DNA from: Planctomycetota bacterium
GTDB taxonomy: Bacteria; Planctomycetota; UBA8108
Length of the DNA: 7,567 nt
Direction: 5' to 3'
NCBI GenBank assembly: GCA_002695115.1
Contig: NZOA01000064.1
Location: forward strand, 1,560 to 9,126
Below, in pieces: positions 1-7,567 of the stretch. The notes beneath the pieces were generated by a model. That model did not search any database. It was not told the origin of the DNA and saw only the letters and a program-made list of their open reading frames with translations. How positions within the stretch are numbered: the stretch's first letter is position 1; each line of letters starts with the position of its first letter. The position numbers were made by a program, and so were the translations under genes.

Positions 1-228
1 GATCCCATCTTCAGCCTGACCCACCAGTTCGCGGGCGGACCGGCGGCCGGCTGCATGGAATCGATGGATTCCAACGATGATGGCCAGCTCAACATTACGG
101 ACTCGATCTTCACCTTGACCCATCTCTTTGCGGGCGGCCCGGGACTCCCGGCGCCCTATCCAGATTGCGGGTCGGTGACGGGGAGGGCGAATCTCGGCTG
201 CGAGACGCCGCCAGGATCCTGTAATTGA
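1..228 (+). CDS. C-terminal end of a secreted protein with dockerin-like (EF-hand) repeats, partial
   Basis: The frame is open from the left edge to a TGA at 226-228, giving 75 visible residues; the start lies outside the window. Residues 23-34 form a complete dockerin-type calcium loop (D23, N25, D27-G28, N31, D34 at EF-hand positions 1, 3, 5, 9 and 12). A repeated helix unit of the form DxIFxLTHxFAGGP occurs at residues 1-14 and again at 34-47, a period of 33 residues, so at least two repeats are present and the first is cut by the edge. Four cysteines (18, 56, 67, 74) suggest an exported, possibly disulfide-bonded tail. Such repeats commonly end large secreted or surface proteins of planctomycetes and related bacteria, where they are thought to mediate calcium-dependent folding or attachment. 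The catalytic or adhesive part is not visible, so the protein's function cannot be named. An intrinsic terminator follows at 298-326. Confidence 0.85.
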   Translation, partial: DPIFSLTHQFAGGPAAGCMESMDSNDDGQLNITDSIFTLTHLFAGGPGLPAPYPDCGSVTGRANLGCETPPGSCN

Positions 229-235
229 ATTTTGA

Positions 236-278
236 GCGCCTCTTGGCGCGGTCCGCCGGGCGGCTTCAGATCGCCCGG
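236..278. repeat. Two tandem stem-loops between the dockerin gene and its terminator
   Basis: A 5-bp stem (GCGCC at 236-240 with GGCGC at 245-249, loop TCTT) is followed by a 7-bp stem (CCGGGCG at 256-262 with CGCCCGG at 272-278, 9-nt loop). Neither is followed by a T-run on either strand, so they are not canonical intrinsic terminators. They lie between convergent genes and may stabilise the 3' end of the mRNA or help block read-through. They could also be chance pairings in GC-rich DNA. Confidence 0.4.
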
Positions 279-297
279 AGGATTTCAGAAGCGGGGG

Positions 298-326
298 GCC
301 CCCGGCTGCGTGCCGGGGGCTTTTTT
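298..326 (+). terminator. Rho-independent terminator of the dockerin-repeat gene
   Basis: A perfect 9-bp stem, GCCCCCGGC (298-306) paired with GCCGGGGGC (312-320), has a 5-nt loop TGCGT and runs directly into six T residues (321-326). It lies 70 bp after the stop codon at 226-228. On the minus strand the hairpin is not followed by a T-run, so it should act mainly on the + strand transcript. It may still slow polymerase arriving from the opposite operon, which ends at 362. Confidence 0.9.
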
Positions 327-361
327 CCTCGTCTGCCGCCTGGGCTGAACGACGGGCGGTC

Positions 362-646
362 TCAGGAGGGGGGCTGGATGCCCCTCAGCACGAGGTGCTC
401 CTCCAGCACCCTCCGGAATTCCTCGATGTCGACGTCCCGCTCGCAGCATACCAGCATGAGGTTGCCGTCGTTGCGGAAGTTGCCGTCCCATTCGACGACC
501 TCCTCGTCGCTCCACTCCCCGCGGTAGCCCGCCAGGTGTTCGTCGGAGCGTTTTGCGAGGTAGGCGCGCAGGCTGACGTCGGTCTCATCTAGAGGCTCGC
601 CGCCGGGTGAGGTCTCGTAGTCGATGTCGTTTTCGGGTTCAGTCAT
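362..646 (-). CDS. Small acidic protein of unknown function (94 aa)
   Basis: I do not recognise this family. The protein is very acidic: 25 Asp/Glu against 9 Lys/Arg, spread over the whole length. It has no signal peptide or membrane segment, so it is probably cytoplasmic. Residues 44-54 form an acidic stretch around two Trp (EWSDEEVVEWD). A hydrophobic strand with a Cys pair (NLMLVCCERD, 62-71) is followed by a probable amphipathic helix (73-88), giving a strand-helix end suggestive of a small alpha/beta fold. The start at 646 is chosen because GGAGAG lies 8 nt upstream; a longer frame to 1303 overlaps the cytochrome gene and its upstream part looks like shadow coding. It sits 22 bp after the cytochrome stop and is the last gene before the convergent region, so it is probably co-transcribed. 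No function can be assigned; regulator, chaperone or unrelated passenger are all possible. Confidence 0.72.
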   Translation of the reverse strand: MTEPENDIDYETSPGGEPLDETDVSLRAYLAKRSDEHLAGYRGEWSDEEVVEWDGNFRNDGNLMLVCCERDVDIEEFRRVLEEHLVLRGIQPPS

Positions 647-654
647 AACGGGCG

Positions 655-660
655 CTCTCC
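655..660 (-). promoter_or_regulatory. Ribosome binding site of the small acidic protein
   Basis: GGAGAG on the minus strand is placed 8 nt before the ATG at 646-644, inside the 22-bp gap after the cytochrome stop. It decides the start of the 94-aa frame, which has other in-frame ATGs upstream inside the cytochrome gene. Confidence 0.6.
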
Positions 661-668
661 GCCAGGTT

Positions 669-1623
669 TCAATAACCGCAGGTCTCATTATGCACATCCC
701 GGCTCCATTGCACCCGCCCTGGCTTGCCTTTGCCGTGGCAGCTCTCGCAATAAGCCCCGGGTGAAAGCCTGCGGTGTTTGCGGGTGGATCCCGGATGGAC
801 CCGGTGGCAGTCGAGGCAGCCGAGCGCGCCGGGCATCGCGCTCGAGACGTCTCGTATGCTCTCGAGGATATGTTGATCTGTTTTCGAGGCGCTCCGCAGC
901 GCCCCGGGCGAGGTGTCGATCTCGAAGTCGACGAAGAGATCTCCTCCAGCGATGAAATTGTTCGGGAAGGGGAGCTTCGTCGAGCGCGAGCGGCCTCCCC
1001 GGGCATGGCATTGGGCGCAGGCCGAGCTGAGAATTCGGGCGCTGTCGGAGCGGCTGGCGGCGAGAAAGACCCGCTTCGGATCGTTGGCATGTGAGCGGTC
1101 GACATCGCCGTGGCAGGCGTAGCAGTCGATAGAGATGTCCATGAAGCGCAGCGCGGATGAGTCGAAACCCGTCGCATGGCAGCCGGCGCACTCCCTGGAG
1201 AATTGTTTGGAATTCCAGCGGCGCTCTCCAGCTTCAACAAGCGCCCCTTCGCCTTTGGCTCCACTCGGTGTCCAGGCCGTCGAGAGCAGGTCGAGCCGGC
1301 CATACTCTCCTTTTCGAAGGAAGCGGGTCAGGCGCTCGCCACCAAGGAGAAGATCCACGTTCACGAGTTCTTTGTCCGCGCTCGAGGCGAGGGCCAGCAG
1401 GGCCGGGTCGCCGGCGGCGGCCTCGCGGACGGTGGAGCGGTGGGCGTTGTTTTGCCAGGAGACGCCCACCTTGTCGCGGTGGCAGAACAGGCACTCATCG
1501 CCGCTCATGTACTCGGGGATGGAGGCGACAGGCTCTCCCCCGGACGGGGACGGCTTGCCCTCCTTTGACCGGCAGCCGCTCGACACGGCAAGAACGGCGA
1601 GCGCCAGGAGCGCCGCTCGGAGT

Positions 1624-1631
<8 letters not shown>
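669..1631 (-). CDS. Hexaheme c-type cytochrome, lipoprotein (cytochrome c554-like)
   Basis: This 320-aa protein is predicted to carry electrons in the periplasm, anchored by lipid. Residues 1-20 form a short signal peptide ending in a lipobox-type VSSGC (Cys20 as lipidation site); the linker that follows is rich in Ser, Pro and Gly. Six CXXCH haem-attachment motifs are present: C47-H51, C148-H152, C170-H174, C205-H209, C272-H276 and C295-H299. Exactly six further histidines exist (64, 181, 254, 279, 286, 314), enough for one distal ligand per haem. The opening 'CLFCH..WQNNAH' pattern resembles the cytochrome c554/multihaem family (established pattern; exact family is inference). The start is set by the signal peptide and by an 8-bp overlap (ATGTCTGA, 1631-1624) with the upstream amidohydrolase stop, which suggests translational coupling; no strong ribosome site is visible. 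The frame is open further upstream, but only antisense-like shadow coding lies there. The redox partner and substrate are unknown. Confidence 0.9.
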
Positions 1632-3132
<1,501 letters not shown>

Positions 3133-3140
3133 GCTGGGCG

Positions 3141-3146
3141 CTCCTT
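3141..3146 (-). promoter_or_regulatory. Ribosome binding site of the amidohydrolase
   Basis: AAGGAG on the minus strand lies 8 nt before the ATG at 3132-3130. It fixes the start that includes the long N-terminal region before the Tat motif. The rest of the 79-bp gap (3133-3211) shows no convincing terminator, so transcription probably continues through it. Confidence 0.75.
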
Positions 3147-3211
3147 GTGAGGTTGTTTGTTTTTTCAGCCAGCCGAGGGCACCATTGTCGCCGGGGGAGA
3201 GAATTCATCAA

Positions 3212-4099
3212 TTACTTAGTGCCGGCGGGTGTCTGCTTCGCAGCCCCGGCGGGTCTGCGCCTTCGGGCCTCCTCGACGAAGGCGCGGATCAGGGCGAGCT
3301 GCAGCTCGTCGTTCACCGTCATCTCCGGGTGCCATTGGACGGCGAGGGTCCACTCGTCCTGGAACTCGGAGATCTCGACCGCCTCGACGGTACCCTCCGG
3401 CGAGCGGGCCACCGCCCGTACGCCCTCACCGAGGCGGCCGACGGCCTGGCGGTGGTAGCTCTTGACGTTCTCGATCCTGCCCGGGCGCATGAGCTTCGAG
3501 AGCAGGCTCCCTTTCTCGATCTCGATCGGATGTCCCTTGATGCCGAAGTGGATTTCCTTGAGCTCCTTGTCGGAGTCGAGGTCGATGAGCTCTCCTCCGA
3601 AGGCCACGTTGAGGATCTGCGCGCCTCGGCAGATGCCGAGGATTGGAATCTTCTTTACGCGAGCCTCCCTGATGAGGGCGATTTCGAAGTCGTCACGTTT
3701 GCGGTTCACGAGCTCCGCTACACCCGGGTCGCCGCCATAGAGCTCGGGATCGACGTCGCCGCCTCCCGACAATAGCAGGGCCTCCATGCCATCGAGCCTC
3801 TTCCTGATCTCGGCCGGCTCGAGGGCTCCGGGCTCTTCGGGGACCTCCAGCTTGATAAGCCGCCCGCCCGCGCGGCTGAAGATCTGGTCGTAGGTCAGGG
3901 CGGTGAATCCCAGCCTCGCGATCCAGCCATCGTCGGGCGTCATGGCGATCCTCGGGGCATCTTCGGGCAGCGATGCGTTCCACAGGCGCAGTCCCCCCCA
4001 GAATATGAGGTAGGCGGCAACGCCTGCCGTCAGCAGGATGAAGACAAGCAGCAGGAATCGTCGTTTCCGGCGCGGAGAGGAGCGGCCGTCTTCGTTCAT
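3212..4099 (-). CDS. Membrane-anchored gamma-glutamyl hydrolase-like protein (peptidase C26, class I glutamine amidotransferase fold)
   Basis: The 295-aa protein belongs to the family of gamma-glutamyl-GABA hydrolase (PuuD), which cleaves gamma-glutamyl amide bonds. Family signatures are SGGGDVDPELYG (111-122), the nucleophile elbow GICRGAQILN (155-164) with Cys157, SYHRQAV (214-220) and QWHPE (255-259) with His257 and Glu259. All three catalytic-triad positions are therefore intact. Before the domain comes a basic stretch (RSSPRRKRR, 6-14) and one hydrophobic segment (about 15-36), which by the positive-inside rule would put the catalytic domain outside the inner membrane. The C-terminal tail is basic and low in complexity. 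Its ATG overlaps the stop of the ATP-grasp gene (ATGA, 4099-4096), so the two are translationally coupled. The purine-rich codons of the ligase's acidic tail could serve as its ribosome site. The true substrate is unknown; a general gamma-glutamyl or glutamine amide hydrolase is the safest reading. Confidence 0.9.
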   Translation of the reverse strand: MNEDGRSSPRRKRRFLLLVFILLTAGVAAYLIFWGGLRLWNASLPEDAPRIAMTPDDGWIARLGFTALTYDQIFSRAGGRLIKLEVPEEPGALEPAEIRKRLDGMEALLLSGGGDVDPELYGGDPGVAELVNRKRDDFEIALIREARVKKIPILGICRGAQILNVAFGGELIDLDSDKELKEIHFGIKGHPIEIEKGSLLSKLMRPGRIENVKSYHRQAVGRLGEGVRAVARSPEGTVEAVEISEFQDEWTLAVQWHPEMTVNDELQLALIRAFVEEARRRRPAGAAKQTPAGTK

Positions 4100-5475
4100 G
4101 AATCTTCTTCGCTCTCTTCGGCTGCCGTGGGCGGTCCGCTCTCGGAGGTCAGCAGCTCCATGTTGATCTTGCCGTGCTTGAGGAAGACGACGAGTGGATA
4201 GAGCGCTCCGAGCATCGGCTTGGGGTCATCGGATGAGAACAGGTCGTTGACCGTGCTCTTGTGTACCTTGAAGAGGTCCTGCACCGTCTCTGCGCGGCCC
4301 TTGACGTCGACGAAGTCCTTGAGGCCGCCGAAGAGCTGGCGCAGGCCCTCGCGCCTGGAGCCCTCGCTGAACTCCTCTCGCGCGCCCTTCCAGGCATCCT
4401 TCAGGTTGTCGCTGTGGGTCGAGCTCTTCGAGATCTCCTGCAGGGTGGCGAGCAGCCCGACGAGCGGAGCCTCGGTCTTGACGTCGTAGCTCACGTCGTC
4501 GGGAGAGTCGACCCGGCCGTCGACCGCCAGGCGGTAGAGAAGCCAGGGATAGTCCCAGCCCGACTCGACCGCCTGGGTGAGGCCGCCCCAGAAGCGCGGG
4601 TTGACCTCGATGAGCCAGGGGTCGTCATCGGGCTCGCCGGTCCAGCGGAAGTCGATCTCGGCGACGCCGTGCCAGCCCTTCGGGCCGAGCAGGGCCTCGC
4701 ACACCGACTCCATCTTCTCGGCCTTGACCGTCTCGCGCACCACCCCGGCTCCCTTGTCGGCGGGGAACTGGCGGATGTTGCGGTAGGTCATGCAGGCGAT
4801 GAGCTTGCCCCGGTCAAAGAGCGTGGTGACGCAATAGTCGTCGCCGGGAACGCCCTGTTGGACGATGGGGTAGTCCTCCGGGGCGAGGCCGTAGTCATCT
4901 ACGAGGCTCTTGAAGTAGGCGATGAGCTCTTCGCGGGTGTCGACCTTGGCGATGCCGACACCCGCGGCCGACTCCCGCAGCTTGACGAAGGCCGGCAGGT
5001 CGATCTCATCAGCGCGGCTCTCGAGCTCCTCGATGCTCGCCGGGAAGATTGTCGGCGGGGCGCAGAGGCCGTTGTCCTGGGCGTAGGCGGCGAGGGTGCC
5101 CTTATTGTGTACCTCCTCGATCTGCTCGATGGAGGGGAGCGGCACCCGGATATGGGGCTCGAAACGCTCGCGGTGCTTCGCGATGAGGTAGGTCTCCTTG
5201 TGGATCGGCATCAGCACGTAGGGTGTGTCGGGATCATCGGGCTTGTGCCTGGCGATCTCGCTCTCGAGCTTGTCGAGGAACTCATCGGGGCTCTTCGAGC
5301 AGTCCGGGTAGGTAAAGGTGCCTGTCGAGTATTTCGAGAAGGAGGCCGGGGTCAGGGCGACCTCGTCGGCGGTGATGACCTCCACCCCGCGCCGCCCCAG
5401 GCTGCGGGTGGCCGCCAGCGACTGCCAGCCGCGCGCGTAGGTCACGATGACCCTTCCTGTCTGCTCAGTAGCCAT
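4096..5475 (-). CDS. ATP-grasp ligase (COG3919-like carboxylate-amine ligase)
   Basis: This 459-aa cytoplasmic enzyme should activate a carboxylate with ATP as acyl phosphate and join it to an amine or similar nucleophile. Residues 8-37 resemble the Rossmann-like pre-ATP-grasp region (VIVTYARGWQSL onward). NKGTLAAYAQDNGL (124-137) and PAFVKLRESAAGVGIAKV (161-178) supply the ATP-binding lysines K125 and K165. E273 in AEIDFRW and the E290/N292/R294 set in WLIEVNPRFWGG provide the metal and phosphate ligands. The core ends near residue 340; about 120 residues with no recognised domain follow and finish in a very acidic tail. The start at 5475 has GGAG 9 nt upstream. It is the first gene of the five-gene run, has a candidate promoter at 5509-5537 and overlaps the hydrolase gene by 4 bp. 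Substrates are unknown; peptide-like or amino-acid-conjugating activity is an inference from the family. Confidence 0.88.
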   Translation of the reverse strand: MATEQTGRVIVTYARGWQSLAATRSLGRRGVEVITADEVALTPASFSKYSTGTFTYPDCSKSPDEFLDKLESEIARHKPDDPDTPYVLMPIHKETYLIAKHRERFEPHIRVPLPSIEQIEEVHNKGTLAAYAQDNGLCAPPTIFPASIEELESRADEIDLPAFVKLRESAAGVGIAKVDTREELIAYFKSLVDDYGLAPEDYPIVQQGVPGDDYCVTTLFDRGKLIACMTYRNIRQFPADKGAGVVRETVKAEKMESVCEALLGPKGWHGVAEIDFRWTGEPDDDPWLIEVNPRFWGGLTQAVESGWDYPWLLYRLAVDGRVDSPDDVSYDVKTEAPLVGLLATLQEISKSSTHSDNLKDAWKGAREEFSEGSRREGLRQLFGGLKDFVDVKGRAETVQDLFKVHKSTVNDLFSSDDPKPMLGALYPLVVFLKHGKINMELLTSESGPPTAAEESEEDS

Positions 5476-5484
5476 TCCTGGTTT

Positions 5485-5488
5485 CTCC
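5485..5488 (-). promoter_or_regulatory. Ribosome binding site of the ATP-grasp gene
   Basis: GGAG on the minus strand lies 9 nt before the ATG at 5475-5473. A second purine cluster (AGGA) abuts the ATG and is too close to act. The site supports the chosen start. Confidence 0.6.
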
Positions 5489-5508
5489 GTCCCGGGTATT
5501 ACGGAGCC

Positions 5509-5537
5509 ATACTAATCACAGTGCGGGGAGGGGACAA
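5509..5537 (-). promoter_or_regulatory. Candidate sigma-70 type promoter of the ATP-grasp operon
   Basis: On the minus strand, TTGTCC (5537-5532) and TAGTAT (5514-5509) are separated by exactly 17 nt; each matches 4 of 6 consensus bases. Transcription would start near 5502, about 27 nt before the ATG. This lies in the only sizeable gap of the minus-strand cluster, after a hairpin. Planctomycete promoters are poorly defined, so the match could be chance. Confidence 0.35.
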
Positions 5538-5547
5538 CAGCAAATCG

Positions 5548-5565
5548 ATGCCCGCCCACGGGCAT
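5548..5565 (-). terminator. Stem-loop after the DUF1501 gene, possible weak terminator
   Basis: A perfect 7-bp inverted repeat, ATGCCCG and CGGGCAT, encloses a 4-nt loop and begins 4 nt after the DUF1501 stop. On the minus strand it is followed by CGATTTGCTGTTG, which is only modestly T-rich, so termination is likely to be partial. It could equally protect the 3' end of the DUF1553-DUF1501 message. Confidence 0.45.
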
Positions 5566-5568
5566 GGT

Positions 5569-6903
5569 TCAGGCGAAGAGCTTCCCGAGCGGCTTGCCCT
5601 GGTCGGTAAGCGGGACCGGGCGATCGCCGGCGTAGAGGTCGCTGGCGGGGTCGATCCCGACGGCGTTGTAGACGGTGGCGAAGAGGTCGGGTATGGAGAT
5701 GGGCTCCGTGAGGATCTTCCGGCCCAGCTCATCGCTCTGGCCGACGACCTGGCCGGATTTCAGGCCGCCCCCGGCGAGAACGAGGCTGAAGGTCTTCGAC
5801 TGGTGGCCGCGTCCGCCCCGTCCGTCAAACCCTGGCGGCCTGCCGAACTCGGTCGAGATCAGGATCAGGGTCTTCTCCAGCATCGAGCGTTTCTCGAGGT
5901 CCGTGATCAGGGTCGAGAAGGCCTTGTCGAGTTCGCGGATGAGGATGTGCTGGTTGCGCTGGCCCTCGTTGTGGGTGTCCCAGCCGGTGCCGTTGATGAA
6001 GTTCAGGTTGTGGGCCACCTCGATGAAGCGCACGCCGCGCTCGACGAGCCGCCGGGCCAGCAGGCAGCGCTGCCCGAATTCCGAGCCGTAGGACTCGCGC
6101 AGGCTGGCGGGCTCCTTGTCGAGCGCGAAGGCTCCCATGAACTCCGGCCCGGCCAGGCGCAGGCCGGCGATGCCGGCATCGCTGTAGTCGCGCACTGCGG
6201 CGTCGCCGCGGCGGCGCTCGAGGTAGGATTTCCGCAGCCGTCCGAGGAGAGCTTCACGGCGGCCCTGGCGCAGGGTGGAGATCGAAGGATTGCGTCGCAG
6301 GCCGGCGGGGCCGGTCTCGGTATCGGTCAGGTAGATGAAGCCGTGCTTTGCCCCGAGGAAGCCCGGTCCCCGGGTCAGGTTGGGGTAGCCCATCAGCACG
6401 TAGGGTGGAATCGCTTCGGCCGGTTTTCCCAGCTTGTGGGCGACGACCGATCCCATCGATGGGTAGACCACCGTACCGCTGGTGGGGCGCCCGGTGTGCA
6501 TCCTGTTGACCGCCGCGGCGTGCTCGTCGATGACCTCGTGATGGACCGAGCGCAGCAGTACGGCGCGGTCGAGGAGGGGCGCGCTTCGATGCAGGTGCTC
6601 GCAGACCCCGGCGCCGTCGATCGCCGTCGGGATGGAATTGTAGGCCGATCCCGCTACTTTCTTTTTCGGATCGCCGCGGCGCTTGGGGTCCCAGGTGTCG
6701 ATCTGACTGGCGCCGCCGCCAAGCCAGAGCATGATGACGTGTTCGGCCTTGCCCCGGGGGATGGGCGTCTTTTCCGCGCACAGCGCCGGCTGGCCGGGGA
6801 GCGAAGCTCCGAGGGCGCCCAGGGCTCCGGTGGCGAGAAAATCACGCCGCGAAGTCACGCCCGCGTGTTTACGTCCCGTTTCAGGCATGGCAGGTTTTTT
6901 CAT
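5569..6903 (-). CDS. DUF1501 protein with Tat signal (alkaline phosphatase-like/sulfatase clan)
   Basis: A 444-aa exported protein of the DUF1501 family (PF07394), abundant in planctomycetes and related to the alkaline phosphatase-sulfatase fold; no activity is established for the family. A Tat signal, [17 protein letters not shown], lies at residues 17-33, with likely processing around residue 43. Family motifs follow in order: [14 protein letters not shown] (61-74), GWDTHNEGQ (307-315), STEFGRPPG (350-358), GRGHQ (364-368), [13 protein letters not shown] (376-388) and [15 protein letters not shown] (404-418). The start at 6903 is chosen because its ATGA overlaps the stop of the DUF1553 gene; the frame is open to 6969, and an ATG at 6888 is also possible. 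No ribosome site is seen, so coupling to the upstream gene is likely. The family usually shows GRDH where this protein has GRGH (G366). It probably works with the DUF1553 protein in the periplasm; role unknown. Confidence 0.92.
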   Translation of the reverse strand: MKKPAMPETGRKHAGVTSRRDFLATGALGALGASLPGQPALCAEKTPIPRGKAEHVIMLWLGGGASQIDTWDPKRRGDPKKKVAGSAYNSIPTAIDGAGVCEHLHRSAPLLDRAVLLRSVHHEVIDEHAAAVNRMHTGRPTSGTVVYPSMGSVVAHKLGKPAEAIPPYVLMGYPNLTRGPGFLGAKHGFIYLTDTETGPAGLRRNPSISTLRQGRREALLGRLRKSYLERRRGDAAVRDYSDAGIAGLRLAGPEFMGAFALDKEPASLRESYGSEFGQRCLLARRLVERGVRFIEVAHNLNFINGTGWDTHNEGQRNQHILIRELDKAFSTLITDLEKRSMLEKTLILISTEFGRPPGFDGRGGRGHQSKTFSLVLAGGGLKSGQVVGQSDELGRKILTEPISIPDLFATVYNAVGIDPASDLYAGDRPVPLTDQGKPLGKLFA

Positions 6904-7567
6904 GGCAGGAAGATGAATTCGGGTGAATTGAACAGGGCCCAGAGCATGTCCTCGTACCTCTCGCGCCAACCGGCTTCGAGGCGCTTCGTCGGCGGATCGC
7001 CCGCCCGGGCGAGGCGCTCCATCTCGAGCTTGATCCTGGTGGCCTCCACCGACAGGTGGTTCGACCAGGAGACGGCGTGGCGCCTCCTGGCTTTACGGCC
7101 GCCAGGGTCTCCACCGCTGGCGGCGATTCTCTTTTCGTAACCTTCGGCGAGGAGCCCGGTGAAAATATTCAGCTCTTCTGCGGACGGCTGCCTCGAGAGG
7201 ACCGACAGGAACGTCTCCTGGACCAGGCGAGGCAGCGGCTTCTCCTCGAGGCAGAGGGCCGTGAGGGCGCTGTCGTCCGAGAGCGTCGCGGCACGGTGGC
7301 CGATGATGCCGTTGGCGAGCGTCAGGGGCTGCAGGGCGTTGGGCTCGTGGTCGCGGACCGTGAGCGGCGACTGCCGGGTTTCGCGCCAGCCGAAGGTCCT
7401 GAGCAGGTCGATGACGCTCTGGGCCACGGGCTTGGCGAGCGCCGGGCGGTCGCGCTCGTTGGAGAGCGAGGCGAACTCCCAGGCGCGCGCCGGGGTGCCG
7501 AGATTGAGGAAGGTGTCGATCGGTCGGCGGCCATCGATGTCGAAGTTCATCTCTTCGCTTCCGATCG
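6900..7567 (-). CDS. C-terminal part of a DUF1553 protein (planctomycete PSD1 type), partial
   Basis: The frame is open to the right edge and its start lies outside; the in-frame ATG at 7550 is internal, since five sense codons precede it without a stop. About 221 residues are visible. Counting from that Met, DUF1553 hallmarks are [11 protein letters not shown] (71-81), LSDDSALT (90-97), LSRQPSAEE (118-126) and the family's C-terminal [14 protein letters not shown] (201-214). In known proteins DUF1553 follows a DUF1549 domain and often a haem c domain (PSCyt1/PSCyt2), which would lie upstream of this window. A basic insert (GGRKARRRH, 150-158) separates the last two conserved blocks. The TGA at 6902-6900 overlaps the ATG of the DUF1501 gene by 4 bp, the arrangement commonly seen for this pair. 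No enzymatic role is established; a periplasmic location is expected. Confidence 0.88.
   Translation of the reverse strand, partial: IGSEEMNFDIDGRRPIDTFLNLGTPARAWEFASLSNERDRPALAKPVAQSVIDLLRTFGWRETRQSPLTVRDHEPNALQPLTLANGIIGHRAATLSDDSALTALCLEEKPLPRLVQETFLSVLSRQPSAEELNIFTGLLAEGYEKRIAASGGDPGGRKARRRHAVSWSNHLSVEATRIKLEMERLARAGDPPTKRLEAGWRERYEDMLWALFNSPEFIFLP

Noticed and set aside
647..1303. Long upstream extension of the small acidic protein frame
   Set aside because: It overlaps the cytochrome gene, which has six haem motifs in its own frame. The extension is Ser/Arg/Pro/Ala-rich without motifs, and a good ribosome site sits before the ATG at 646.
3151..3166. T-rich stretch on the + strand as a terminator tail
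   Set aside because: No stable stem precedes it on the + strand, and no + strand gene reaches this point.
3133..3211. A promoter before the amidohydrolase gene (TTGATG-N16-GACAAT on the minus strand)
   Set aside because: The -10 match is poor and the spacing is short. No terminator separates it from the preceding gene, so it was not called; a weak internal promoter cannot be excluded.
6904..6969. Upstream start of the DUF1501 gene at 6969
   Set aside because: The extra 22 residues overlap the DUF1553 C-terminal coding region and put the Tat motif further inside. The ATGA overlap at 6903 is the more usual arrangement.
4261..7140. A 959-codon open frame on the + strand
   Set aside because: It lies antisense to the ATP-grasp, DUF1501 and part of the DUF1553 gene and crosses their intergenic gap. 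Its translation is low in complexity (rich in Gly, Ala, Val, Leu, Asp, Glu, Arg) with no motif, as expected opposite GC-rich genes. The minus-strand frames have clear family motifs.

Overview
The window looks like chromosomal DNA from a GC-rich bacterium of the Planctomycetota or a close relative, probably uncultured or marine. Three things point there. A DUF1553 gene overlaps a DUF1501 gene that carries a Tat signal. A large secreted protein ends in dockerin-like repeats of the 'DxIFxLTHxFAGGP' type. There is also an exported multiheme cytochrome. This assignment rests on family distribution and is inference; no rRNA or other taxonomic marker is present.

Layout, left to right. Positions 1-228 (+) hold the 3' end of a secreted protein with a dockerin/EF-hand type tail. 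Positions 229-361 separate convergent genes and contain three stem-loops in a row; the last (298-326) is a textbook intrinsic terminator for the + strand gene. Everything from 362 to the right edge is coded on the minus strand. In transcription order (right to left) it runs: the C-terminal part of a DUF1553 protein (7567-6900), a DUF1501 protein (6903-5569), a 93-bp gap with a hairpin and a candidate promoter, a COG3919-like ATP-grasp ligase (5475-4096), a membrane-anchored gamma-glutamyl hydrolase-like protein of the class I glutamine amidotransferase fold (4099-3212), a Tat-exported amidohydrolase (3132-1624), a hexaheme lipoprotein cytochrome c (1631-669) and a 94-residue acidic protein of unknown function (646-362).

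Two transcription units are likely. The first is DUF1553-DUF1501, joined by an ATGA overlap. This is a common planctomycete pair of exported proteins with no firmly assigned function. The second is the five-gene run from the ATP-grasp ligase to the small acidic protein, joined by a 4-bp overlap, a 79-bp gap, an 8-bp overlap and a 22-bp gap.

In the five-gene set one enzyme (the ATP-grasp ligase) must act in the cytoplasm, because it needs ATP. The hydrolase, amidohydrolase and cytochrome all carry export or anchor signals that place them outside the inner membrane. A reasonable but unproven reading is that the ligase makes an amide- or peptide-linked compound inside, and that this or a related substrate is hydrolysed and oxidised outside with electrons passing through the hexaheme protein. 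No mobile element, tRNA, rRNA or CRISPR array was seen.
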